Below, in pieces: positions 45,894 through 54,171 of a stretch of 64,000 bases of DNA (positions within the stretch are counted from its first letter, which is position 1; every line of letters begins with the position of its first letter). Both the position numbers and the translations under genes were made by a program. Below the pieces are notes generated by a model. It was not told the DNA's origin. It made no database searches and was given only the letters and a program-made list of their open reading frames with translations. The DNA comes from Fidelibacterota bacterium SCGC AAA160-B08 (GTDB lineage: Bacteria; Fidelibacterota; Marinisomatia; Marinisomatales; Marinisomataceae): assembly GCA_000402755.1 (NCBI GenBank), contig AQSD01000002.1, positions 1-64,000 of the forward strand, given 5' to 3'.

Positions 45894-46209
45894 ATGGCAA
45901 CCTTTGCATAAAGGTCACCTTTGGCTAATTAATGAAAGATTAAAAGAAGGTAAAAACGTCTGTTTAGCAATTAGGGATGTAAAGCCAGATGAAAATAATC
46001 CTTGGACAGCAGAGCAGATAGAAAAAATGGTCCATGAAGGTGAATTGAAGAATTTAATAGCTGAGGGTAGAGTAATCACTTCAATTATACCAGACATTGA
46101 ATCGATTAATTATGGAAGAGGAGTAGGCTATGAGATTATTGAACATTTCCCTCCAGAAAATATTAAGAAAATTTCAGCAACTAAAATAAGAGAGCAAATG
46201 AATGGTTGA
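45868..46209 (+). CDS. Small HxGH nucleotidyltransferase
   Basis: A 113-residue protein of the adenylyl/cytidylyltransferase superfamily. The nucleotide-binding HxGH is in GRWQPLHKGHLWLI, and the second motif is KISATKIREQM (like ISSTxIR) near the end. I start at ATG 45868, eight bases after AGAGGA; this overlaps the end of the APS-kinase-like gene by 26 bases. It is shorter than NMN adenylyltransferase or RfaE2, and its substrate is unknown. An NMNAT-like or sugar-linked role, or help in sulfate activation, are all open. Confidence 0.75.
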   Translation: MKYSLFIGRWQPLHKGHLWLINERLKEGKNVCLAIRDVKPDENNPWTAEQIEKMVHEGELKNLIAEGRVITSIIPDIESINYGRGVGYEIIEHFPPENIKKISATKIREQMNG

Positions 46210-47146
46210 TGAAAAAATATATATAATTTTATTTCGTATGCTAAGGCGCGAAATGAAAACATTAATTCTAGCCTTTTTTGTATCATTTTTTATTTTTGCA
46301 TTAATTTCTTATTTAGTGCCAAAAAGATATAATTCAACTCTTAAATTTTTCCCAAATCAAAATGAAAATAATATTTCATCCTTAAATGCCTTTGCGCAAG
46401 ATTTTGGACTAGGCGGATCTGGTAGTTCTAATTTTCCATTATCAGATATAGCTTCTTCAAATCTAATTTTAGATAAAATATATTATAGTTCATTTGAAAA
46501 AATTAATGGCGAAGCCACAAGCATTAGTATAATTTTAAACAAAAAAAGAACCCCTTTTTTTAACAAACCAAAAGAAGAATCTTTAGAAAAATTTTTAACA
46601 ATTGAAAAATTCAAGGATAGGCTATCAATATCTTATGATAGAAGGTCTAATATAACATCAATTTCAGTTTCAATAGAAGATCCAAATGTTGCTAAGCAGA
46701 TTTTAGATTTATTTTATACAGAACTTTCATTATATATTAATAAATCCATAAATAATGCAGCATCATACAAAAAAAACTTTATTGAAAAAAGATCTATAGA
46801 CGTTGCAAGTGAATTATTTCTGGCTGAAAGTAAGCTAGAGGAATTTTTAAATGAAAACAAACTCATGGGAAATTCTCCATTATTGCTTAGAAAGTGGAAT
46901 GAACTTAAGAGAGAGGTTTCTGTTAAAGAAAGTGCTTATATAATATTGAGGAGAGAGTTAGAGATAGCAAAAATAGATGAAGTTAAAAATACATTGAAAA
47001 TTTTTATTTTAGAAAAACCAGAAGTTGCTGCAATAAAAAGCTATCCATCAAGATTATCTTTTTCATTCTTTGGTGCATTAATTTCTATTTTTATAATTTT
47101 TCTCTTAAGAAGCAGAAAAGAATTAAAAGATATGTTTAAATTCTAG
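46202..47146 (+). CDS. Wzz-type polysaccharide co-polymerase
   Basis: A chain-length determinant-like protein of 314 residues. One membrane helix near the start (about 20-42, LILAFFVSFFIFALISYLV), a long periplasmic helical region, then a second helix near the end (about 285-303). VPKRYNSTLKFFPNQNE with a Pro-rich start and the SNLILDKIYYSS segment fit the Wzz family. There is no cytoplasmic tyrosine-kinase domain. It should set glycan length together with Wzy. Overlaps the upstream nucleotidyltransferase by eight bases. Confidence 0.83.
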   Translation: MVDEKIYIILFRMLRREMKTLILAFFVSFFIFALISYLVPKRYNSTLKFFPNQNENNISSLNAFAQDFGLGGSGSSNFPLSDIASSNLILDKIYYSSFEKINGEATSISIILNKKRTPFFNKPKEESLEKFLTIEKFKDRLSISYDRRSNITSISVSIEDPNVAKQILDLFYTELSLYINKSINNAASYKKNFIEKRSIDVASELFLAESKLEEFLNENKLMGNSPLLLRKWNELKREVSVKESAYIILRRELEIAKIDEVKNTLKIFILEKPEVAAIKSYPSRLSFSFFGALISIFIIFLLRSRKELKDMFKF

Positions 47147-47191
47147 TATTAATTTTTTTGTGAAAAAATATAAATTTTCAACTAATTAAAA

Positions 47192-48235
47192 ATGAATAAA
47201 CAAAAAATTATTAAAGAAAATAGCGTTCAATCAAGCATAAGAATTATTGATGCTTTAAATCTTTTAGATAAGCTTTCAATTAAAACTTTATTGGTTCATT
47301 CATCCGACAAATTTTTTGGTACTTTAACAGATGGAGATATTCGAAGAGGTCTAATAGATAAAGTTGACATAAATGATTCTATCAAAAGTATTACAAATCA
47401 AAAATGCCAAACAATCAGTCATAAAGATTTTCAGATCAAAAACTTCTCAAGATATTTTGGACAAATAGATATTGTTCCAGTGATTAAAAATAGTCAAATA
47501 TCAGACATTTACAGCAATATCAATCAAAAATTTAGTAAAAATAATTTAATGAGCTTAAAGAATAAGTGTGATGTTGTAGTGATGGCTGGAGGAAAAGGTA
47601 CAAGAATGAAGCCTTTGACAGATTTTATTCCTAAGCCTTTAGTTCCATTGCATGGAAAAACTTTGATAGAACATGTAATGGAAAATTTTTCAAATTTTGA
47701 AATTAATAATTTTTCTATATCTGTAAATTATAAATCCCAACAAATAATTAATCATTTTAAAGATCAATCTCATTTCTATGATTTAAATTATCTTCATGAA
47801 GATATTGAAATGGGTACTATTGGTGCATTACAAAATTTTGATTTTAATAATAGGCCTGTTTTTGTTGCAAATTGCGATTCTTTAATTGATTTAGATTACT
47901 ATGATATGTATAAATTCCACAAAGATAATAATTTCGATTTTACCGTTGCGGGATGCGAAGATGTAATTAATGTCCCATATGGGGTATGTTCAGTTGATAA
48001 AAATTTTCGATTAACTGAGATAAAAGAAAAGCCACAAATAGTGAATCTAATTAATTCAGGCTTATACTTATGTGGAGAAAAAGCAGCTTCCTTGATTCCA
48101 AAAAATGTTAAATTCCATGCCACTGATCTAATAAGTAGTTGTCAGAAAAATAATTTTTCTGTTGGTGTTTACAGGTTTAGAAAAGACCAATGGCGAGACG
48201 TAGGAATATTTAGTGAATATCTTTCTTATCTTTAA
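47192..48235 (+). CDS. CBS-domain sugar nucleotidyltransferase, PtmE-like
   Basis: A 347-residue protein in two parts. The N-terminal half is a CBS pair (about 1-115), with TDGDIRRGLID typical of sugar-linked CBS modules. The C-terminal half (about 125-347) is a GTP/sugar-1-phosphate nucleotidyltransferase: VVMAGGKGTRMKPLTDFIPKPL, HEDIEMGTIGAL, VANCDSLIDLDY and VGVYRFRKDQWRDVGI. In Campylobacter a protein of the same layout (PtmE) makes the GDP-glucosamine precursor of legionaminic acid. Alternatively it could act as the guanylyltransferase for heptose-1-phosphate next to the GmhA and HddA genes. Confidence 0.83.
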   Translation: MNKQKIIKENSVQSSIRIIDALNLLDKLSIKTLLVHSSDKFFGTLTDGDIRRGLIDKVDINDSIKSITNQKCQTISHKDFQIKNFSRYFGQIDIVPVIKNSQISDIYSNINQKFSKNNLMSLKNKCDVVVMAGGKGTRMKPLTDFIPKPLVPLHGKTLIEHVMENFSNFEINNFSISVNYKSQQIINHFKDQSHFYDLNYLHEDIEMGTIGALQNFDFNNRPVFVANCDSLIDLDYYDMYKFHKDNNFDFTVAGCEDVINVPYGVCSVDKNFRLTEIKEKPQIVNLINSGLYLCGEKAASLIPKNVKFHATDLISSCQKNNFSVGVYRFRKDQWRDVGIFSEYLSYL

Positions 48236-48245
48236 GTCTCAATAG

Positions 48246-49394
48246 ATGAATATATTGCTAAAATTTATCCTTCTTTCATTTTTTTTATCAATAGGATTTA
48301 ATTTTACTGTTATTGATGGCGTATTATATTTATCAAATATTTTATCACTAATTATATCGATAGTTATAATCTTTAACTTAACTCCGCAGGAGCTATATAG
48401 TGAAAAAAATCAATCTATTTGGCTTCTTATAATATCTTTTTTTGTTTTAGTGGGTATGCAATCGATTAATGGACTTAAATGGCTGTATTTGTTTTTCACA
48501 TTCTATTCTTTTTCTTTATTTTTCAAATATAATAAATATAATTTAAATCATATACTACTGACCTACTCATTGGGTATGATAGTTGCCACTTTAGTATCAT
48601 TTCAATTTATAGACTTTGCTTATCTAGGGAGCAATTTTTCTACAGATAGTAGAGGATCAATTTATCAATTAGGCGGATTTAATGTTTATGGAGTATTAGC
48701 TTCATATGCTATGATAATCCTGATACATCTCCAGTCTCAGTATCGAACAATTTTATTTAGAACTTTTTCATTTTTGTCTTTATTACTTTTATTAATATCG
48801 CAGGTTTCTACTTTATCTAGGGGAGGATTTTTATCATTAGTTTTTGGTTTAGCATTTTATAGTTATTTCAGAAAAAATTTATTAAAAAGCACTATAGGTT
48901 TTTTAATTGTAGCATCAATATTAGGATTGATTTTGATAAATAATTTAGATATTGATTTCATTTCAATTTTTAACAGATATACATTCTTCGATGACGCTAC
49001 CGGATCGGGCCGTACAGTTTTATGGTCCCATATATTTAGTTTAATGTCAAATCCATTTATAATTATTTTTGGAAATGGAGCAGGCTCTTTAGATTTATTT
49101 ATTCCTGTTTCAGATGGCAATTGGTATAGTGGATTTGAATCAACGCATAATACATATTTAGAATTTTTCTATCAATTTGGTCTAATAGGACTATCTCTAT
49201 TCATTTTATTTCTTTATAAAACAAAAAAACGTATTGATCAAATTATATTGTATGATGATCAAATTATTTTAAAGACTATATTTTATGTTATGTTGGTAAA
49301 CATGTTTTTTGATTCATATTTTTTTGCTTTGCAGATTACGGCTCTTTACAGTCTATTTTTCAGTCTTTTTCGTGAGGTAGGACATAGTGAGTAG
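48246..49394 (+). CDS. O-antigen/capsule polymerase, Wzy/ligase family
   Basis: A 382-residue membrane protein with about eleven helices and the Wzy_C-type periplasmic loop: LFGNGAGSLDLF preceding ESTHNTYLEFFYQFGLIGL, the conserved His-Asn-Thr-Tyr motif of O-antigen polymerases and ligases. It probably joins repeat units on the lipid carrier in the periplasm. Whether it is polymerase or ligase cannot be told; only one such gene is seen here, next to a Wzx-like flippase, favouring the polymerase role. The stop overlaps the wzx start (eight bases). Confidence 0.85.
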   Translation: MNILLKFILLSFFLSIGFNFTVIDGVLYLSNILSLIISIVIIFNLTPQELYSEKNQSIWLLIISFFVLVGMQSINGLKWLYLFFTFYSFSLFFKYNKYNLNHILLTYSLGMIVATLVSFQFIDFAYLGSNFSTDSRGSIYQLGGFNVYGVLASYAMIILIHLQSQYRTILFRTFSFLSLLLLLISQVSTLSRGGFLSLVFGLAFYSYFRKNLLKSTIGFLIVASILGLILINNLDIDFISIFNRYTFFDDATGSGRTVLWSHIFSLMSNPFIIIFGNGAGSLDLFIPVSDGNWYSGFESTHNTYLEFFYQFGLIGLSLFILFLYKTKKRIDQIILYDDQIILKTIFYVMLVNMFFDSYFFALQITALYSLFFSLFREVGHSE

Positions 49395-50622
49395 TTTATC
49401 TAGCAATACTGTAACAATATTATTGATTCGTTTTTTTACTCTATTCATAAGATTTTTATTCATTATTTTTTTTAGCAAAACATATTCCTTGGAAATTGTA
49501 GGTATTTATGGTCTTATTTATGCCATAACTACGCTTGTATCTCAAGTTGTTCCTTTCGAATTACATAACTATGTCACATTGGAAGTATTGGAGAATAAAG
49601 ATAAGTATAGAAAAAAAATGATTTCCAACAGTTTATTTTTTGTATCCAGTTCATTTATTTTATCAATTCCCTTATTTTTTGTATTATTTAAATATACAAA
49701 TATTGGTGATTCTTATTTCTTGTATGTGATTATTCTAAGTTTTTTTGAGACATTTAGCAGAGAATTTGAGCGTATTTTTATTGGACTATCAAAACCCGCT
49801 TCAAAGTATATTAGTGTTTTTTTGAAGTCATTTCCGTGGATGGTTACTGTATTGGTACTAATCTATACCAATAGATTGATTGATTTTGAGTTAATTTTAA
49901 TTTTGTGGATACTTTCCACATTCTTAGCTGTTATTTATGGATTTTTTTCAATAAGAAAGTATATATATTTTCTTTTCAATTTCAAAATTTTTCTATCGAT
50001 AAATTGGATTAAAAGAGGATTAATTTTTTCATTTCCTTTTCTGATTGCAACTGTTAGTCATACCTTGAGTCAATATTTAGGTAGATTTTTTATTTCTTAT
50101 GAGCTATCAAATGAAATTGTTGGAATTTTTTCAATCTATTTTCAAATTTCAGCACTATTATTAATCTTATCTGACATATCTTATTCAATATATTTACCTA
50201 CTTATGCAAAAAATTATAAATCTAAATTATTAAAGAAAAATAATACATATGAATACTTCAACCTATTAGTACTTTTAACGTTTGGAATGCTTATTTATTT
50301 CTTGAGCCCTTTTCTATTTTCCTACATTAATATAGAATTATTGGAATATTTGCCAGCTTTTTATATCATGATTGTAGCTATGGTACTATTGTCTTTTAGC
50401 GGGATATTGAGAATGAGACTTTATATCAGAAAAATGAAGTATGAAATAATGTTTTCAAATTTGTTTTTTGTATTAGCTTCTGTAATTTGTAACTCGTTAC
50501 TAATTAAGACTTTTGGTCTTTACGGAGGAGCACTTTCTTTGTTAGTTCCAAGTATTATACTTTGTACTTCAATATTATTATTTAGTAATTACTTTAGTGG
50601 AAGGTATTTAAATGAAAAATAA
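49387..50622 (+). CDS. Wzx-type polysaccharide flippase
   Basis: A 411-residue protein of about twelve helices with the layout of the MATE/MVF-like polysaccharide exporters. It starts from GTG 49387, MSSLSSNTVTILLIRFFTLF, and includes repeated aromatic-rich membrane segments with sparse charges (SINWIKRGLIFSFPFLIATVS is typical). It should flip the undecaprenyl-linked repeat unit across the inner membrane. No soluble domain. Lies between wzy and a glycosyltransferase gene with tight overlaps (eight and eleven bases). Confidence 0.85.
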   Translation: MSSLSSNTVTILLIRFFTLFIRFLFIIFFSKTYSLEIVGIYGLIYAITTLVSQVVPFELHNYVTLEVLENKDKYRKKMISNSLFFVSSSFILSIPLFFVLFKYTNIGDSYFLYVIILSFFETFSREFERIFIGLSKPASKYISVFLKSFPWMVTVLVLIYTNRLIDFELILILWILSTFLAVIYGFFSIRKYIYFLFNFKIFLSINWIKRGLIFSFPFLIATVSHTLSQYLGRFFISYELSNEIVGIFSIYFQISALLLILSDISYSIYLPTYAKNYKSKLLKKNNTYEYFNLLVLLTFGMLIYFLSPFLFSYINIELLEYLPAFYIMIVAMVLLSFSGILRMRLYIRKMKYEIMFSNLFFVLASVICNSLLIKTFGLYGGALSLLVPSIILCTSILLFSNYFSGRYLNEK

Positions 50623-51721
50623 TTTTGTACATATTTTTATTAATATATTAGATAGAAATCATGATAAATATTTAGGTATTAAAAAACAATTATCGAAAAC
50701 AGATAATCATCATTGTATCGATATTGATTTATCTGAAAAATCTATGAATCGCTTTAGAGATGTTGAATTCGGAATTAAAAAATATTTTAGAGAGTTATAT
50801 TATTATTCTGTATTTCAAGAGCTCGAAGAAATGTTAATTAAAGCTATTAATAAAAGTAAGGATACAACAATTGTATATCTTCAAGATGAAGGTGTTTGGT
50901 CAGAATTTTTAAAACATTTGATAAAAAAATATAATTTAAACCTCATTCATTTTGTCAATGTTCAGCATGGCTTTCTAATGAAGAACAGCTATAGCCCATT
51001 TAGAGATAAGATAATTAATTCTATTAATTCAATTTATAAGTTACTCCTCGGCTTTCCAAAATTTGGTATTGGACCATTCAAAGGCCCATTTAATTATTAC
51101 CTTCTTTTTCATGAGGAGCTTTTTGATGAAATTCCAGAAAGTTCAAAAGCAATTCATTGTCCCAATCTTATTAATCGATCATTTATTGATAATTACCATC
51201 TAGAAACATTAAATACAAAAGTTGTGCATAAATCAACTCTAATTGCTCTTCAGCATAATGTTTTATTTGGCCATACTTCAATCTCATTTGTAGAATCTGT
51301 GAAATCGCTGATACCTATAGTTGATTTGTTAAAAGATAGTTTTGGATATGATATTTTTTTACGAAAACATCCAGGAATGAACAAAAAATATTTTGTTAAA
51401 GTTTTAAAAGATGTTGGATTGTATAGTAAAATTATAATAGACGAAGCCCCGATCGAAGTTAGTATCAAAAGATCGCCCTTTATTTTAAGCTTTTTTTCAA
51501 CGATACTTTTTGAATCAACTTTAGTAGGTAGAGTGCCTATAATTATAAATAATTATTCATTTAGTTTGAGCAAATTTCCAGTGCAATATGATACAATTGA
51601 TTTAAAAAAGAATTTAGAAGGCCAGCTTGATAGAATTTTTAATGCTAAAACAACATCAAATGAAGCGAAAGATGAAGTTAATTGGGTTAAATTAATAGAA
51701 GACGATCTAACCGATGTATAA
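50612..51721 (+). CDS. GT-B glycosyltransferase with bacterial sialyltransferase-like motifs
   Basis: I do not recognise a close family by name. The 369-residue soluble protein shows three motifs in the order known for bacterial sialyltransferases (GT38/GT52/GT80 type): an acidic pair plus Gly (QDEGVW, Asp92-Glu93-Gly94), His-Pro (RKHPGM, 253-254) and a Ser-Thr pair (SFFSTILFES, 296-297). VNVQHGF (115-121) also fits a GT-B active site. In an island with CMP-nonulosonate synthase it is the best candidate for adding legionaminic acid to the glycan. That is an inference from motifs and context. Confidence 0.65.
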   Translation: MKNNFVHIFINILDRNHDKYLGIKKQLSKTDNHHCIDIDLSEKSMNRFRDVEFGIKKYFRELYYYSVFQELEEMLIKAINKSKDTTIVYLQDEGVWSEFLKHLIKKYNLNLIHFVNVQHGFLMKNSYSPFRDKIINSINSIYKLLLGFPKFGIGPFKGPFNYYLLFHEELFDEIPESSKAIHCPNLINRSFIDNYHLETLNTKVVHKSTLIALQHNVLFGHTSISFVESVKSLIPIVDLLKDSFGYDIFLRKHPGMNKKYFVKVLKDVGLYSKIIIDEAPIEVSIKRSPFILSFFSTILFESTLVGRVPIIINNYSFSLSKFPVQYDTIDLKKNLEGQLDRIFNAKTTSNEAKDEVNWVKLIEDDLTDV

Positions 51722-51988
51722 AATTTCATTTTGCAAAAAAAACCACATTTTTGTTAAAAGTAAAGAAAAGAAAATTAATGAGATTTTATGATTAATATCT
51801 ATATACCAATTTGATCATAATTTATCAAAAAAGTATATGCTTATGGCTAGCTATATGTAATATAGACAGAAGTATTGCTTCAATAATTCTATCTGTTGTT
51901 GTCACTTTTAATTTAGTGTAAATTTAAGCGTGACTATTAATTAAAATATTTGTTTTAGTATTTTTTGTAATATAATATTCGGTATAAA
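51722..51988. other. Gene-free 267-base gap with a likely promoter
   Basis: Very AT-rich with stops in all frames. A TATAAT at 51971-51976 with weak TTGTTT 15 bases upstream would start transcription a few bases before the ColD-like ATG. A pair of 7-base inverted arms (TTATGAT/ATCATAA) lies near 51786-51820. Nothing else found. Confidence 0.5.
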
Positions 51989-53161
51989 ATGAGTGAAAAA
52001 ACTAATCAAATTAAACTAGTAAATGATACGGTATCAAAAAATGATATTGATCACTTAATAGAATGGTTAAAAACTTATCCAAGACTAACAAAAGGACCCA
52101 TTACAAGAAAGTTAGAAGAAGAATTTGCAAAAAAAATGGGTTCTAAGTATTCTGTTTTTTGTAATTCTGGATCATCAGCAAATCTTTTAATGTTGCAATG
52201 TATTTTAGAGAATGATATAGTAAGTAAAAACTCTAAAGTTGTTGTTCCTGCTCTAGCTTGGGCTACTGACTACTCTCCAGTTGTTCAGTTGGGCTTTGAA
52301 CCTGTTTTATGTGATATTAATTTAAATGATCTTTCAATTGATTTAGATCATTTTGAACAGATTTGTATTGAAGAAAAACCGAGCGCCCTGATCTTAGTTT
52401 CAGTATTGGGTTTAGTCCCAGAAATGAGCAAGATTATTAATTTATGCGAAAAATATGGAGTAATTTTAATTGAGGATAATTGCGAATCACTAGGCTCTTC
52501 ATCTGAAAAAAAATTGCTTGGAAATTTTGGATTAATGTCATCTTTTTCTACATATTTTGGACATCATATTTCTACAATTGAAGGCGGATTTATTACAACA
52601 AATAATAGAGAAGCATATCAAACTTTGCTTATGATTAGAAATCACGGATGGGATAGAGATTTAGATAAAGAAACTCAAGAAAAATTAAGAAAGAAGTGGA
52701 ATATCAATTCTTTTAATTCTTTGTATACTTTTTATTTGAATGGATTTAATTGTAGGTCAACTGACTTGCAAGCATATATCGGTTTAAGACAAATTGATAA
52801 AATTGATTCTATCGTTAACCAAAGAAATAAAAATTTCTTTCATTATTTAGATCATATTGAAGAAAATATGTTAGATATCGCTGTTAGAGAACATGATTTC
52901 ATCTCAAATTTTGCATATCCAATTTTATCAGAAAAAAAAGATAAAATAGTTAAAACTCTTATTGATAATAATATTGAAGTCAGACCTTTAATTTCTGGAT
53001 CTATCGGTAATCAACCTTTCTATACAAAAGATTTTGGTAGACTAGAGCTGCCAAACGTGAATCTTGTTGATAAATTTGGTTTCTATATCCCGAATCATCC
53101 TGATCTTGATGAGTCAGATATAATATATATTTCAAAAATAATAAACGGAGAAAATTTATGA
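51989..53161 (+). CDS. ColD-like sugar 3-dehydratase of the DegT/DnrJ fold
   Basis: A PLP/PMP-dependent enzyme of 390 residues in the DegT aminotransferase fold. The residue that should be the PLP lysine is His192 in TYFGHHISTIEGG; the substitution and neighbouring GHHISTIEGG are hallmarks of ColD, the GDP-4-keto-6-deoxymannose 3-dehydratase of colitose synthesis, which uses His for a deoxygenation. Other features are kept: FCNSGSSANLLMLQ and LIEDNCESLGS. With Gmd just downstream (four-base overlap), a GDP-3,6-dideoxyhexose is predicted. An E1-dependent 3-deoxygenation such as CDP-sugar E1 is less likely, as no Fe-S cysteines are seen. Confidence 0.83.
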   Translation: MSEKTNQIKLVNDTVSKNDIDHLIEWLKTYPRLTKGPITRKLEEEFAKKMGSKYSVFCNSGSSANLLMLQCILENDIVSKNSKVVVPALAWATDYSPVVQLGFEPVLCDINLNDLSIDLDHFEQICIEEKPSALILVSVLGLVPEMSKIINLCEKYGVILIEDNCESLGSSSEKKLLGNFGLMSSFSTYFGHHISTIEGGFITTNNREAYQTLLMIRNHGWDRDLDKETQEKLRKKWNINSFNSLYTFYLNGFNCRSTDLQAYIGLRQIDKIDSIVNQRNKNFFHYLDHIEENMLDIAVREHDFISNFAYPILSEKKDKIVKTLIDNNIEVRPLISGSIGNQPFYTKDFGRLELPNVNLVDKFGFYIPNHPDLDESDIIYISKIINGENL

Positions 53162-54171
53162 AAACAGCTTTAGTCACTGGAGTTAGCGGACAAGATGGAT
53201 ACTATCTTTCAAAATTACTTCTTGAAAAGAACTATAAGGTTATAGGTCTTGTCAGAAGGAATAGCAGGTATGATCTACAGCAATTTGTTACTGATATTGG
53301 GAATAAAAATTTTATTCTTGAAACAGGTGATTTAACTGATATATCATCGATAATTAGTGTCTTAAAAAAGTATGATATTTGTGAATTTTATAATCTAGCC
53401 GCTCAAAGTCATGTTGGTATATCTTTTACAAATCCAATATCAACTACAGATATTAACTCAATGGGAGTAGTCAATTGTTTAGAAGCTATTAGGCTTATCG
53501 ATAAAGATATTAAATTTTATCAAGCTTCAAGTTCAGAGCTATATGGCGATACAGTTGAAGAATTTCAAGATGAAAATACGCCATTCAGGCCCAGAAGTCC
53601 TTACGGATGTTCAAAATTATTTTCTTTTGCTATTACAAAGAACTATAGAGAAGCATATAATATGTTTACTTCAAATGGTATCCTTTTTAATCACGAGTCT
53701 CCAAGAAGATCGATCAATTTTGTAACAAGAAAAGTAACGTCCACTTTTGCAAAAATAAATTCGGGAATGGAAAATAAATTAGATATCGGAAATTTGGATG
53801 CAAAAAGAGATTGGGGGTATGCAAAAGATTATGTTGAGATGATGTGGAGAATCTTAGATCATAATACACCTGATGATTTTGTCATTGCTACAGGGGAGGT
53901 ATTTACTGTAAGGCAGATGATTGAGATGACAGCTCATTACTTTGAATATGATATAAAATGGGATGGCAAGGGCATAGATGAAATTGGTTATGACTCTAAA
54001 TCAGGGAAAAAATTAGTAGTAGTGAACCCTGATCATTTCAGACCATCAGAAGTTGAATATCTTAGAGGTGATTTTTCAAAGGCTAAAGAAATATTGAAAT
54101 GGGAGCCTAAAACAAGCTTTGAACAACTTATTAAAATTATGTGCGACCATGACAAAAAGCTTTTTTCCTAA
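53158..54171 (+). CDS. gmd: GDP-mannose 4,6-dehydratase
   Basis: Makes GDP-4-keto-6-deoxymannose from GDP-mannose. TGVSGQDGYYLSKLLLEK is the Gmd-type glycine motif, YNLAAQSHVGISF, SSSELYGDTVEEFQDE with the catalytic Glu, RSPYGCSKLF with Tyr-x-x-x-Lys, and FNHESPRR (GDP binding). 337 residues, normal length. It follows the ColD-like gene by overlap and supplies its substrate. GDP-mannose synthesis genes (manB, manC) are not in the window. Confidence 0.93.
   Translation: MKTALVTGVSGQDGYYLSKLLLEKNYKVIGLVRRNSRYDLQQFVTDIGNKNFILETGDLTDISSIISVLKKYDICEFYNLAAQSHVGISFTNPISTTDINSMGVVNCLEAIRLIDKDIKFYQASSSELYGDTVEEFQDENTPFRPRSPYGCSKLFSFAITKNYREAYNMFTSNGILFNHESPRRSINFVTRKVTSTFAKINSGMENKLDIGNLDAKRDWGYAKDYVEMMWRILDHNTPDDFVIATGEVFTVRQMIEMTAHYFEYDIKWDGKGIDEIGYDSKSGKKLVVVNPDHFRPSEVEYLRGDFSKAKEILKWEPKTSFEQLIKIMCDHDKKLFS

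Noticed and set aside
51722..51988. Remnant of a broken gene
   Set aside because: Stops in all frames and no readable motif; it looks like an AT-rich spacer with a promoter.
53543..53725. Second-frame ORF inside gmd
   Set aside because: A shadow of the dehydratase gene with no start signal or motif.
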